This document shows positions 1 to 5,900 of a DNA stretch of 6,077 nt, in pieces. Each line of letters starts with the position of its first letter. The first letter of the stretch is position 1. Origin of the DNA: Candidatus Gastranaerophilales bacterium (GTDB lineage: Bacteria; Cyanobacteriota; Vampirovibrionia; Gastranaerophilales; Gastranaerophilaceae); assembly GCA_947628355.1 (NCBI GenBank), contig CANQZO010000123.1, forward strand, positions 1-6,077, in the 5' to 3' direction. Both the position numbers and the translations under genes were made by a program. The notes below the pieces were generated by a model. The model was given only the letters and a program-made list of their open reading frames with translations, did not search any database and was not told the origin of the DNA.

Positions 1-409
1 GTATACTCTCTATTAAGGCAATGTCGCCTCTTGTACAGCCTTTTTCAACGAGAGCTGAAAACCCGCCTATAAAATTAACATTAACTTCTTTTGCCGCTTC
101 ATCCAATACTTTAGCAAGATACACGTAATCATATTCTTTGCACGCTTCTCCCACAAGTGAAATAGGTGTTACTGCAATTCGTTTATTTATTATCGGTATT
201 GAATATTCTTCTTCTATTTCGGAAGCGTATGAATAAAGGTTTTTAGCATATTTTGTAATTTTATTATAAATTTTATCCCCGACCTCTTTTACGTTTTCAC
301 CGCAGCAGTCTCTTAAACTTAGCGAAAGAGTAACAGTTCTGATATCAAGGTTATGCACCTTTATCATATTTATTGTTTCAATTATTGATTTTTCGTTGAA
401 GAATGACAT
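1..409 (-). CDS. UPF0210 / DUF711 (PFL family) protein, N-terminal 136 residues, cut by window edge
   Basis: The translation from ATG at 409 begins MSFFNEKSIIETINMI and carries the family's hallmark blocks in order: 'LDIRTVTLSLSLRDCCGE' near residues 21-38, 'IPIINKRIAVTPISLVG' around residue 75, then 'VNFIGGFSALVEKGCTRGD'. These match the N-terminus of the UPF0210/DUF711 (PFL) family, whose full length is about 450 residues, so roughly two thirds lie beyond base 1. The family is related to pyruvate-formate-lyase-like folds by name and structure, but no enzymatic activity has been firmly established to my knowledge. The start is supported by AAGGA about 7 bases upstream, overlapping the stop of the ACT-domain gene, which lies only 9 bases away. 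The two genes are therefore almost certainly co-transcribed. Partner genes of this type commonly encode a UPF0237 ACT protein, as here. Family assignment is secure; function is unknown. Confidence 0.9.
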   Translation of the reverse strand, partial: MSFFNEKSIIETINMIKVHNLDIRTVTLSLSLRDCCGENVKEVGDKIYNKITKYAKNLYSYASEIEEEYSIPIINKRIAVTPISLVGEACKEYDYVYLAKVLDEAAKEVNVNFIGGFSALVEKGCTRGDIALIESI

Positions 410-418
410 TTTTATTCC

Positions 419-697
419 TTAAATAGTGTGCATTTTATCAAAAATTTCTTTTCTTTGAGTCCAAATTTCCATTCCGAGTTTTTCTCCCGTTTGGGAAAGC
501 GCGTCTTTTATTTCTTTAAATGAAAATTTAGAACCCGCTATATCGCCCAAAAGAAACATCATAAAACAACCCTGCATAATTGTCTGGCGGATGTCTTCAA
601 TATTTACCCCGTATTTTGCCAGTACGGAGGAAACTTCTGCGACTATTCCTACTCTGTCCTTGCCCGAAATAGTAACTATAATTTTATTTTCACTCAT
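419..697 (-). CDS. ACT-domain protein, UPF0237 type (92 residues)
   Basis: The protein MSENKIIVTISGKDRVGIV.. is a single ACT domain with the expected beta-alpha-beta start. It has the ligand-loop signature 'GKDRVGIVAEVSSVLA' at residues 12-27, then 'NIEDIRQTIMQGCFMMFLLGDI', typical of UPF0237. ACT domains bind amino acids or other small molecules and act as sensors; the ligand here is unknown. The open frame extends upstream to an ATG at 748, but the start at 697 is preferred: GGAG sits 5 bases before it, the extra 17 residues look non-conserved, and 92 residues is the usual family size. It overlaps nothing and is followed 9 bases later by the UPF0210 gene. This conserved pairing suggests the ACT protein regulates or partners the UPF0210 protein. 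It is not the TM1266-type hydrogenase-linked regulator, despite lying next to hydG. Confidence 0.9.
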   Translation of the reverse strand: MSENKIIVTISGKDRVGIVAEVSSVLAKYGVNIEDIRQTIMQGCFMMFLLGDIAGSKFSFKEIKDALSQTGEKLGMEIWTQRKEIFDKMHTI

Positions 698-719
698 AAT
701 AACTCCGTTCGTTAGTATT

Positions 720-748
720 ATTTTATATATAATACCGCTTAAATGCAA
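720..748 (-). promoter_or_regulatory. Candidate sigma70-type promoter for the ACT–UPF0210 pair
   Basis: On the minus strand TTGCAT (748..743) is followed after 17 bases by TAAAAT (725..720). This would start RNA near 713, about 15 bases before the preferred ACT start at 697, leaving room for its GGAG site. The segment lies entirely in the gap after the hydG stop. No terminator hairpin is seen in this gap, so read-through from hydG is also possible. AT-rich DNA gives such matches by chance, so confidence is modest. Confidence 0.35.
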
Positions 749-753
749 TTATA

Positions 754-2172
754 TTAAAATTTAAAGTCGCGTTGTCCGTTTTCAATATATTTAAGATTTT
801 GTATAACTTGGTTTCTGCGGGTTATATCTTTTATGTTATCAAGTTCTTTTAATATTAATTTTTCGCCTGTAGACTTTGTTATTTCTGAGGCATAGTCAAG
901 CAGGTATTCTTTGAGCGTCATTATTGCGTTAGGGTGGCAGAAATTATGTATTTGCTTTTCTTTGCAAACAGACATAAATCTTTCGCCCGTTCTTCCGCTT
1001 CCGTAGCAGGCAGTACAAAAACTTGGCAGATAGTTAAGCTCCATAAGCCAATTAACTACTTCATCAAGAGTTCTGTTATCATTTACTTCAAACTGGCTTG
1101 AGTCTTCATCTGCTTTTTCATTTTTATAATATCCGCCCACACTCGTTTTAGAACCGCCCGAAATTTGAGAAATCCCAAGAGCGAGTACATCTTTTCTGCA
1201 TTGTGCATTTTCCCGTGTTGAAACAATCATGCCCGTATAAGGAACGCTGATACGGATAACGGCAACAAGTTTTTTAAACGTATCATCATCAATGGCATTG
1301 GAAAATGAATTAGGGTCAATATCATCAGCCTTCCTTATTCTTGGAACGCTGATAGTGTGAGGACCTACTCCGTATACGGACTCTAAGTGTTCCGCGTGCA
1401 TTAAAAGCGCAATAAACTCATACATGTAGTTTTCAAGTCCGAAAAGAACTCCTAACCCTACATCATCAATTCCGCCCTGCATAGCTCTGTCCATAGCTTC
1501 CGTGTGATAAGCATAATTATGCTTTGGACCTGTCGGGTGCAGTTTTTCATAAGTTTCTTTATTATAAGTTTCCTGAAACAAAACATATGTACCGATTTTC
1601 GCTTCATGCAGTTTTTTATAATTTTCAACCGTTGTAGCTGCAATATTTACGTTTACTCTGCGGATTGCTCCGTTTTTATGCCTGATGGAATATATTGTAT
1701 TTATGGAGTCTAATATGTATTCAATGGGATTATTAACGGGGTCTTCGCCTGCTTCAAGCGCTAAGCGCTTATGCCCCATATCCTGCAGGGCAATAACTTC
1801 TCTTTTTATTTCTTCCTGCGTCATTTTTTTGCGGGGAATATGCTTATTTTTTGCATGATACGGGCAGTATACACAGCCGTTTATGCAATAATTGGAAAGG
1901 TATAACGGTGCAAACAATACTATTCTGTTTCCGTAATAATCTTCTTTTATTTTTTTTGCAAGTTCAAAAATTTCATTATTAAGTTCACTGTCGCCGCATG
2001 CCAATAAAATTGCCGCTTCTCTATGGTCTAAACCGTTTTTTAACTTTGCTTTTTCAATTATTTCTTTTATTAAATCCGTATTATTTTTGTTATTTTTTAT
2101 AAATTCTAAAGTACTTAAAATTTCTTCATCAGATATAAATTCTTCTGCTTTTGTTGATTTTGGATTATACAT
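754..2172 (-). CDS. hydG: [FeFe]-hydrogenase H-cluster radical SAM maturase HydG (tyrosine lyase)
   Basis: HydG is a cytoplasmic radical S-adenosylmethionine enzyme that cleaves tyrosine to p-cresol and dehydroglycine. From this it makes the CO and cyanide ligands, delivered as an Fe(CO)2CN synthon for the [FeFe]-hydrogenase H-cluster, working with HydE and HydF. Counting from ATG at 2172, the SAM-binding [4Fe-4S] motif CX3CX2C is C96, C100, C103 ('NYCINGCVYC'). The C-terminal auxiliary-cluster motif CX2CX22C is C386, C389, C412 ('SFCTACYGSGRTGERFM'). The latter separates HydG from its relative ThiH. The protein is 472 residues, the length of well-studied clostridial HydG, and all cluster cysteines are present. 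The frame opens at ATG 2193, but 2172 is preferred: AAAGG lies 8 bases upstream, and a TATACT box at 2201..2196 would place the RNA start below 2193. HydE, HydF and the hydrogenase are not in this window. Confidence 0.96.
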   Translation of the reverse strand: MYNPKSTKAEEFISDEEILSTLEFIKNNKNNTDLIKEIIEKAKLKNGLDHREAAILLACGDSELNNEIFELAKKIKEDYYGNRIVLFAPLYLSNYCINGCVYCPYHAKNKHIPRKKMTQEEIKREVIALQDMGHKRLALEAGEDPVNNPIEYILDSINTIYSIRHKNGAIRRVNVNIAATTVENYKKLHEAKIGTYVLFQETYNKETYEKLHPTGPKHNYAYHTEAMDRAMQGGIDDVGLGVLFGLENYMYEFIALLMHAEHLESVYGVGPHTISVPRIRKADDIDPNSFSNAIDDDTFKKLVAVIRISVPYTGMIVSTRENAQCRKDVLALGISQISGGSKTSVGGYYKNEKADEDSSQFEVNDNRTLDEVVNWLMELNYLPSFCTACYGSGRTGERFMSVCKEKQIHNFCHPNAIMTLKEYLLDYASEITKSTGEKLILKELDNIKDITRRNQVIQNLKYIENGQRDFKF

Positions 2173-2237
2173 GTTTATTGCCTTTTTATACATACAGTAT
2201 ACTTCAAAAAGTTTTTTATTATATAATTTGAAAAGAC
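2173..2237. promoter_or_regulatory. Divergent promoter region between hydG and the SGNH-like gene
   Basis: This very AT-rich gap separates two divergent genes and must hold both promoters unless they lie inside the genes. AGTATACT at 2196-2203 is a perfect palindrome that offers a TATACT -10 box on either strand; the minus copy fits hydG. On the plus strand TATAAT at 2222-2227 is a consensus -10, but it would start RNA at about 2234, only 4 bases before the ATG at 2238. No convincing -35 box is seen for either direction. The minus-strand ribosome site AAAGG for hydG lies at 2185-2181. Confidence 0.45.
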
Positions 2238-3347
2238 ATGAAACTTGAATATAAAATTTATAAAAAATTTAATAAAAAAATAGTTGGAATAATAGCTGTA
2301 ATTATAGTAATTATAGGTATTTTGAATTATGTAATAAATCCGTTTAATATATTTAATAATAATCTTATAGGAAGCAAAATGCTTAAACCTAAAGCAAAAA
2401 TGCAGGAGCGATATACAAAATTTATATCTTTTAAATTAGATAAACGGGAAATAGACGGGGTATTTACCGGAACATCAAGAGTAGATTTATCATTAAGCAA
2501 AGATTATTATAAACAACTGACTTCAAAGAACGCTGAAAATCTTGCAATGGGCGGTTTTTTAATATATGAATATTTGGATATATTTAAAAAAATGATTATA
2601 ATTCATCCTGAGGTAAAAAATTTTTATGTGGGAGTTGACTTTGCTACTTTCAGCAAAAATAAAACAGATAAAAATGAATATACAAGATTTTCAATAACTC
2701 CGGTGAAAAAATTATTGCCGGAAGAAATCGGTTTTGCATTGTTTTCTGCTAAAGGAGCATATTGCAGTATATGGACTGCAATAAAAAATATGATGGGAAT
2801 AGAAAAAAGAATGTTTAATCCCGACGGAACAAGGCACATGTACGTTGAACCAAGAACCGCCTATTATTTTATAGATGCTTTTAGGGAATACAAAGAAAAT
2901 TATGAAAATTATATTCCCGATGAAAAAGGAATGCAGATATTAAAAGAATTAAAAACTCTTTGTGATGAACAGGGTATAAACTTTTATATATTTATAATGC
3001 CGACACATATTACTGATGAATATTTAATAAATAAAATGCGGCCTAATGAATATGCACAGTGGAAAAAAGATTTAACAAAAATATCAAAAGTATATGATTT
3101 TCAATATCCGTCAGAATACACGACCGAAGATATATCACCTGATATGAAATACTTTTTTGAAGCCTCGCATTCAACATATTTACTCGGAAATAAGATTTTA
3201 GAAAGACTAACGGAGAAAAATAACGATTTTGGCCATTTGTTAGAGAAAAATAATGTATCCGATTATATTGAAAAAGATAAAATATTGCTTAATGAATATA
3301 TAAAAACTCATCCGCAGGTTATTAAATGGGTGGAAGAAAACATATAA
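2238..3347 (+). CDS. Membrane-anchored SGNH/GDSL-hydrolase-like protein (369 residues), substrate unknown
   Basis: A lysine-rich start is followed by one strong hydrophobic segment at about residues 15-34 and then 'NYVINPFNIFN' (30-40). This resembles the 'NY..DP..IF' segment that follows the anchor in a family of membrane-bound SGNH-like proteins. The rest is soluble and probably outside the membrane. SGNH-type blocks are visible: 'GVFTGTSRVD' with candidate nucleophile S80; 'NLAMGGFLIYE' with N101; 'YVGVDFATFS' (130-139); and near the end 'FEASHSTYLLGNKILERL' with H311, where the usual D-x-x-H appears as E308-x-x-H311. Relatives often sit in cell-surface polysaccharide or O-acylation loci, but no such neighbours are seen here. 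The upstream ribosome site is poor (GAAAAG, 2 bases away); a better one, AGGA, precedes an internal ATG at 2379, which would remove the anchor. The conserved N-terminal segment argues for the 2238 start. Function is inferred from motifs only. Confidence 0.7.
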   Translation: MKLEYKIYKKFNKKIVGIIAVIIVIIGILNYVINPFNIFNNNLIGSKMLKPKAKMQERYTKFISFKLDKREIDGVFTGTSRVDLSLSKDYYKQLTSKNAENLAMGGFLIYEYLDIFKKMIIIHPEVKNFYVGVDFATFSKNKTDKNEYTRFSITPVKKLLPEEIGFALFSAKGAYCSIWTAIKNMMGIEKRMFNPDGTRHMYVEPRTAYYFIDAFREYKENYENYIPDEKGMQILKELKTLCDEQGINFYIFIMPTHITDEYLINKMRPNEYAQWKKDLTKISKVYDFQYPSEYTTEDISPDMKYFFEASHSTYLLGNKILERLTEKNNDFGHLLEKNNVSDYIEKDKILLNEYIKTHPQVIKWVEENI

Positions 3348-3357
3348 ATCGGCGAGA

Positions 3358-3386
3358 TTGCAAATAAAAAGTGTTCATGATATAAA
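3358..3386 (+). promoter_or_regulatory. Probable sigma70-type promoter for ispH–rpsA
   Basis: TTGCAA (3358-3363) is followed by a 17-base spacer and TATAAA (3381-3386), a good match to the -35 and -10 consensus with ideal spacing. RNA would start near 3393, exactly at the first base of the hairpin at 3393-3417. No terminator separates this point from the upstream SGNH-like gene, so ispH could also be reached by read-through. Confidence 0.55.
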
Positions 3387-3392
3387 ATAATT

Positions 3393-3417
3393 ACTGCGGG
3401 AGAAAACTCCTGCTAGT
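3393..3417 (+). promoter_or_regulatory. Stem-loop at the 5' end of the ispH leader
   Basis: ACT + GCGGGAG, loop AAAA, then CTCCTGC, one bulged T, and AGT. This gives a 10-pair stem with one bulge and one G·U pair. No T-run follows it, so it is not an intrinsic terminator. A weaker hairpin CTAA/TTAG (3418-3436) may follow, putting the candidate ribosome site GGAAG (3427-3431) in its loop. The role is inferred: RNA 5'-end protection or translational control of ispH. It does not match any riboswitch consensus I recognise. Confidence 0.5.
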
Positions 3418-3440
3418 CTAAGAAACGGAAGTTTAGGACA

Positions 3441-4307
3441 CTGAAAAAAAATATCAAATTAGCTCAAGGTGCAGGGTTCTGTTACGGAGTTAAAAGAGCG
3501 GTCGAAACGACAAAAAAAATAAAACTTGAAAATAAATCAAAAAAGGTATGGGTATTAGGCGAACTTATACATAATTCTCACGTTATACAGGAGCTTGAAG
3601 AATTAGGTATAATGACGGTTGAAGAATTGCCGGATAATGAAACGGGAATATGTATTGTCAGAAGTCACGGCATGGCGCCTCAAAAAATAAAGGAAGTAAC
3701 CGATAAAGGTTTTGAAGTCATTGATTTAACTTGTCTTGACGTGAAAAAAGTTCAGCAAAAAGCTGTTCAATTGGCGCAGGAAGAATTTTTGGTATTAATA
3801 CTTGGTAAACCCGAACACCCCGAAGTTATTGCTATAAAAGCAAATGCACAAATGTATTCCGAAAATGTTTTTGTTGTTCCGGATGTTGAGTCATTAAAAA
3901 CTTTAACCGAAAAAATAAAAGAACATAAAAGAGTCGGTGTGGTTATTCAAACAACACAAAAATTAGAGTTTTTGCGTGAAGTGGTAAATTATTTAATTCC
4001 GATATCAAGTGAATTAAAGGTATTTAATACAATATGCAAATCAACAGCAATGCGCCAGCAGGAAGCAAGAGAATTAGCGAAAAACTCTGATTTAATGATA
4101 GTAGTTGGCAGTAAAAAAAGTGCAAACACAACTCATTTAGCCGAAATATTATCGGATATAACAAAAACGCTTCATATAGAAACAAGAGATGACTTGGCAA
4201 ATTATAAAAATATAATAGAAAAAGCAGAAAATATCGGAGTTACGGCAGGCGCTTCAACTCCCGATAACATAATAAAAGATGTGATAAAAGAACTTGAAAT
4301 GATATAA
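3441..4307 (+). CDS. ispH: 4-hydroxy-3-methylbut-2-enyl diphosphate reductase IspH (LytB), apparent CTG start
   Basis: IspH is the cytoplasmic [4Fe-4S] enzyme that reduces HMBPP to isopentenyl and dimethylallyl diphosphate, the last MEP-pathway step. Counting from CTG at 3441, the three cluster cysteines are C14 ('GAGFCYGVKRAV'), C98 ('DLTCLDVKKVQ') and C199 ('NTICKSTAMRQ'). Substrate-site residues include H44 ('LIHNSHV'), H76 ('RSHGM'), H126 and E128 ('GKPEHPEVI'), the 'VVGSKKSANTTHL' loop and the C-terminal 'GVTAGASTPD'. The length of 288 residues is normal for the short bacterial form. The first ATG, at 3612, would lose C14 and H44, so it cannot be the true start. In frame, an upstream stop lies at 3414-3416 and no ATG, GTG or TTG occurs between it and C14. 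CTG gives the expected N-terminus 'xKKNIKLAQGAGFC', with GGAAG 9 bases upstream. It probably shares an operon with rpsA, 17 bases downstream. Confidence 0.93.
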   Translation: MKKNIKLAQGAGFCYGVKRAVETTKKIKLENKSKKVWVLGELIHNSHVIQELEELGIMTVEELPDNETGICIVRSHGMAPQKIKEVTDKGFEVIDLTCLDVKKVQQKAVQLAQEEFLVLILGKPEHPEVIAIKANAQMYSENVFVVPDVESLKTLTEKIKEHKRVGVVIQTTQKLEFLREVVNYLIPISSELKVFNTICKSTAMRQQEARELAKNSDLMIVVGSKKSANTTHLAEILSDITKTLHIETRDDLANYKNIIEKAENIGVTAGASTPDNIIKDVIKELEMI

Positions 4308-4324
4308 GAAAGGACAAAAATCAA

Positions 4325-5404
4325 ATGGCAAAAACAGTAAATGAACAGGACGAATTCGTCAGATTATTGGAAGAAAGCTACAATTATAAATTTTCTGTAG
4401 CTGATGTAGTAAAAGGAATAGTAATAAAGCAGGAAAATGACGGCTTTTTGGTAGATATCGGAGCAAAAACAGAGGCATTCCTGCCAAACAGAGAAATAAC
4501 CAATAATCAGGTAAATGACAGAGATTATTCCGAATATATTGCAATAAATGATGTAAAAGAATTTTATATCTTAAAAGAAGAAGATGACGATGAAAACGGC
4601 AGAATAGTATTATCCTTAAAGAAATTATCTTGTGCAAAAGCATGGCAGGAACTGCAGAATGCAAAATACAATAATGAAACAATTAATGCAAAAGTAGTTT
4701 TAATTGTCAGAGGCGGTGTAATTGTTGAAGTATTTGATTTAAGAGGATTTGTACCTGCAAGTCAATTAAGAACGGGTGCTCCGTTTGACGGGTTAATCGG
4801 AACCGAAATCGAAGTAAAAGTATTAGAAGCTGACGCTAAAAAGAACAAGTTAATATTATCTCAAAGACAAGCTGTTGCTGAACAAAGAGAACAAGTTGTT
4901 GATGAAATAATTTCACAGCTTGAAGTTGGTCAAGTCGTAAAAGGTAAAGTTGTAAGAATAGCAGACTTCGGCGGATTTATTGATATAAACGGAGTTGACG
5001 GATTGTTACCTATTTCCGAAATTTCATGGCAGAGAATTAAACACCCCTCCGATGTAATCTCTTTAGGCGAAGAACTTGAAGTTAAAATCTTAAAAATAGA
5101 TATGGATATGAAAAGAATAAGTTTAAGTTTAAAAAGAATGGGTGAAAATCCTTGGGAATCAATTGAAAATGAATTCAAAGAAGGGCAGATAATAAAAGGA
5201 ACGGTAAATAAAGTAACATCTTTCGGTGCTTTTATAAACATATATCCCGGTGTTGAAGCATTATTGCCGTCGGCAGAAATGGAACCCGAAAATGCAAATC
5301 CGTTTAATATATACAATGTAGGTGATGAAGTTGAAGTGTTAATAAAGAAATTTACACCTCAAGAACACAGAATTGCATTAAGCGTAAAAGATATTCAAAA
5401 ATAA
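4325..5404 (+). CDS. rpsA: 30S ribosomal protein S1, four S1 repeats
   Basis: S1 binds single-stranded mRNA and helps load it on the 30S subunit. Four OB-fold S1 repeats are visible in 359 residues: about 24-100 ('VVKGIVIKQENDGFLVDIGAKTEAFLP'), 117-182 (a divergent repeat with 'LRGFVPASQL'), 202-271 ('GQVVKGKVVRIADFGGFIDINGVDGLLPISEI') and 287-356 ('GQIIKGTVNKVTSFGAFINIYPGVEALLP'). Repeat 3 is closest to the RNA-binding consensus. Repeat 1 has an acidic insertion 'EEDDDENG' (85-92). Repeats 1-2 resemble cyanobacterial S1 from memory, but with a fourth repeat added. AAAGGA (4309-4314) lies 10 bases before the ATG. It follows ispH by 17 bases and ends 11 bases before a strong terminator. In many Clostridia IspH and S1 are fused into one protein; here they are separate neighbours. 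A general S1-domain RNA-binding protein is the less likely alternative. Confidence 0.92.
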   Translation: MAKTVNEQDEFVRLLEESYNYKFSVADVVKGIVIKQENDGFLVDIGAKTEAFLPNREITNNQVNDRDYSEYIAINDVKEFYILKEEDDDENGRIVLSLKKLSCAKAWQELQNAKYNNETINAKVVLIVRGGVIVEVFDLRGFVPASQLRTGAPFDGLIGTEIEVKVLEADAKKNKLILSQRQAVAEQREQVVDEIISQLEVGQVVKGKVVRIADFGGFIDINGVDGLLPISEISWQRIKHPSDVISLGEELEVKILKIDMDMKRISLSLKRMGENPWESIENEFKEGQIIKGTVNKVTSFGAFINIYPGVEALLPSAEMEPENANPFNIYNVGDEVEVLIKKFTPQEHRIALSVKDIQK

Positions 5405-5415
5405 ACCAACGAATG

Positions 5416-5443
5416 AAAGACTCCCATTTGGGAGTCTTTTTTT
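5416..5443 (+). terminator. Strong intrinsic terminator after rpsA
   Basis: AAAGACTCCC, loop ATTT, GGGAGTCTTT, then more T to 5443. This is a perfect 10-pair stem with a T-run, 11 bases after the rpsA stop. It closes the ispH–rpsA operon and isolates the small gene at 5530. Confidence 0.95.
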
Positions 5444-5492
5444 GTTAAAAAAAATTAATATTTGAACAAGTTATAACAAAAAAAAACGTTTA

Positions 5493-5512
5493 TGTGTTTT
5501 AATGAAAACACA
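5493..5512. repeat. Perfect inverted repeat upstream of the small gene
   Basis: TGTGTTTT, spacer AATG, AAAACACA: two perfect 8-base arms. It ends 17 bases before the ATG at 5530 and 4 bases before the AAAGGA ribosome site. It could be an operator for a dimeric regulator or a hairpin in the 5' leader. No T-run follows, so it is not a terminator. No convincing promoter could be placed in 5444-5529. Confidence 0.55.
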
Positions 5513-5529
5513 AAGTAAAGGAATATAAA

Positions 5530-5856
5530 ATGAAAGTAAATGCAATTCAACCCGGGCATGCTAAAAAAACAGGTAAAAGAATAGGTACTATAGGCGGTTT
5601 AGGAGTAAGCGGTGCTTATATATTTAAAAACCGTAAAGATATCTTTGTAAATGCCGTTGGCTCTGCCATGGAGCAATTAGAAGCTCAAGGAATTAAATCT
5701 ATAAGTAAAAATAAAGCATTATTAATGGCAGGAGGAATTGCTGCAGCAGCTGTCGGTTTAACTGCCTTAGTAGGCAGGGCTATTGGCGGTACTATAGGAA
5801 AAATGATAGATAAACATAATGCAAAAAAAGCAGCAAAGTTAGCTCAAGCAAAATAG
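5530..5856 (+). CDS. Small hypothetical protein (108 residues) with glycine/alanine-rich hydrophobic segment
   Basis: I do not recognise this family. The protein is basic. Residues 18-32 ('IGTIGGLGVSGAYIF') are glycine-rich and mildly hydrophobic. Residues 33-62 are polar and probably helical ('NAVGSAMEQLEAQGIKSISKNK'). Residues 63-84 are strongly hydrophobic ('ALLMAGGIAAAAVGLTALVG') and may span the membrane. They are followed by 'GRAIGGTIGKMI', with GxxxG-like spacing, and a lysine/alanine-rich tail. There is no cleavable signal peptide or lipobox. The start is well supported: AAAGGA lies 7 bases before the ATG. The gene stands alone between two terminators, with an inverted repeat in its leader, so it has its own transcription unit and probably its own control. 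Its composition is similar to its neighbours, with no sign of transfer. Possible roles, such as a small membrane protein, remain guesses. Confidence 0.8.
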   Translation: MKVNAIQPGHAKKTGKRIGTIGGLGVSGAYIFKNRKDIFVNAVGSAMEQLEAQGIKSISKNKALLMAGGIAAAAVGLTALVGRAIGGTIGKMIDKHNAKKAAKLAQAK

Positions 5857-5868
5857 TAATATATATAA

Positions 5869-5900
5869 AAAAAAGACCGCTAAATAAAGCGGTCTTTTTT
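5869..5900. terminator. Bidirectional terminator between the small gene and uvrA
   Basis: AAAAAAGACCGC, loop TAAATAAA, GCGGTCTTTTTT. The GC-rich core GACCGC/GCGGTC is flanked by A-runs on the left and T-runs on the right, so it can work for both convergent genes. Its last bases overlap the uvrA stop codon (5899-5901). Confidence 0.92.

Noticed and set aside
419..697. ACT gene as the TM1266-type hydrogenase-system regulator often linked to hydG
   Set aside because: The 'GKDRVGIVAEVSSVLA' and 'DIRQTIMQGCFMMF' blocks match UPF0237, not the TM1266 family.
695..748. Longer ACT protein starting at ATG 748
   Set aside because: The 17 extra residues are unlike the family, while the internal ATG at 697 has a GGAG site and gives the standard length. 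The candidate promoter also lies across this segment.
3396..3413. GCGGGAG/CTCCTGC hairpin as a terminator for the SGNH-like gene
   Set aside because: No T-run follows, and it lies downstream of a promoter at the expected RNA start.
3393..3440. Hammerhead ribozyme or guanidine-II riboswitch in the ispH leader
   Set aside because: The hammerhead CTGATGA core is absent. Only one ACGG-containing loop is seen, where guanidine-II needs paired ACGR hairpins.
3612..3614. ATG as the start of ispH
   Set aside because: It would remove the first cluster cysteine and a substrate-site histidine, both clearly encoded upstream in the same frame.
4930..5316. Minus-strand open frame inside rpsA
   Set aside because: It is a shadow frame fully inside a strongly conserved gene, with no ribosome site or family resemblance. 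The same holds for the other opposite-strand frames inside hydG, the SGNH-like gene and rpsA.
5502..5528. Eight-codon leader peptide (MKTQSKGI) before the small gene
   Set aside because: It has no ribosome site, and its start lies inside the inverted repeat; it is likely chance.
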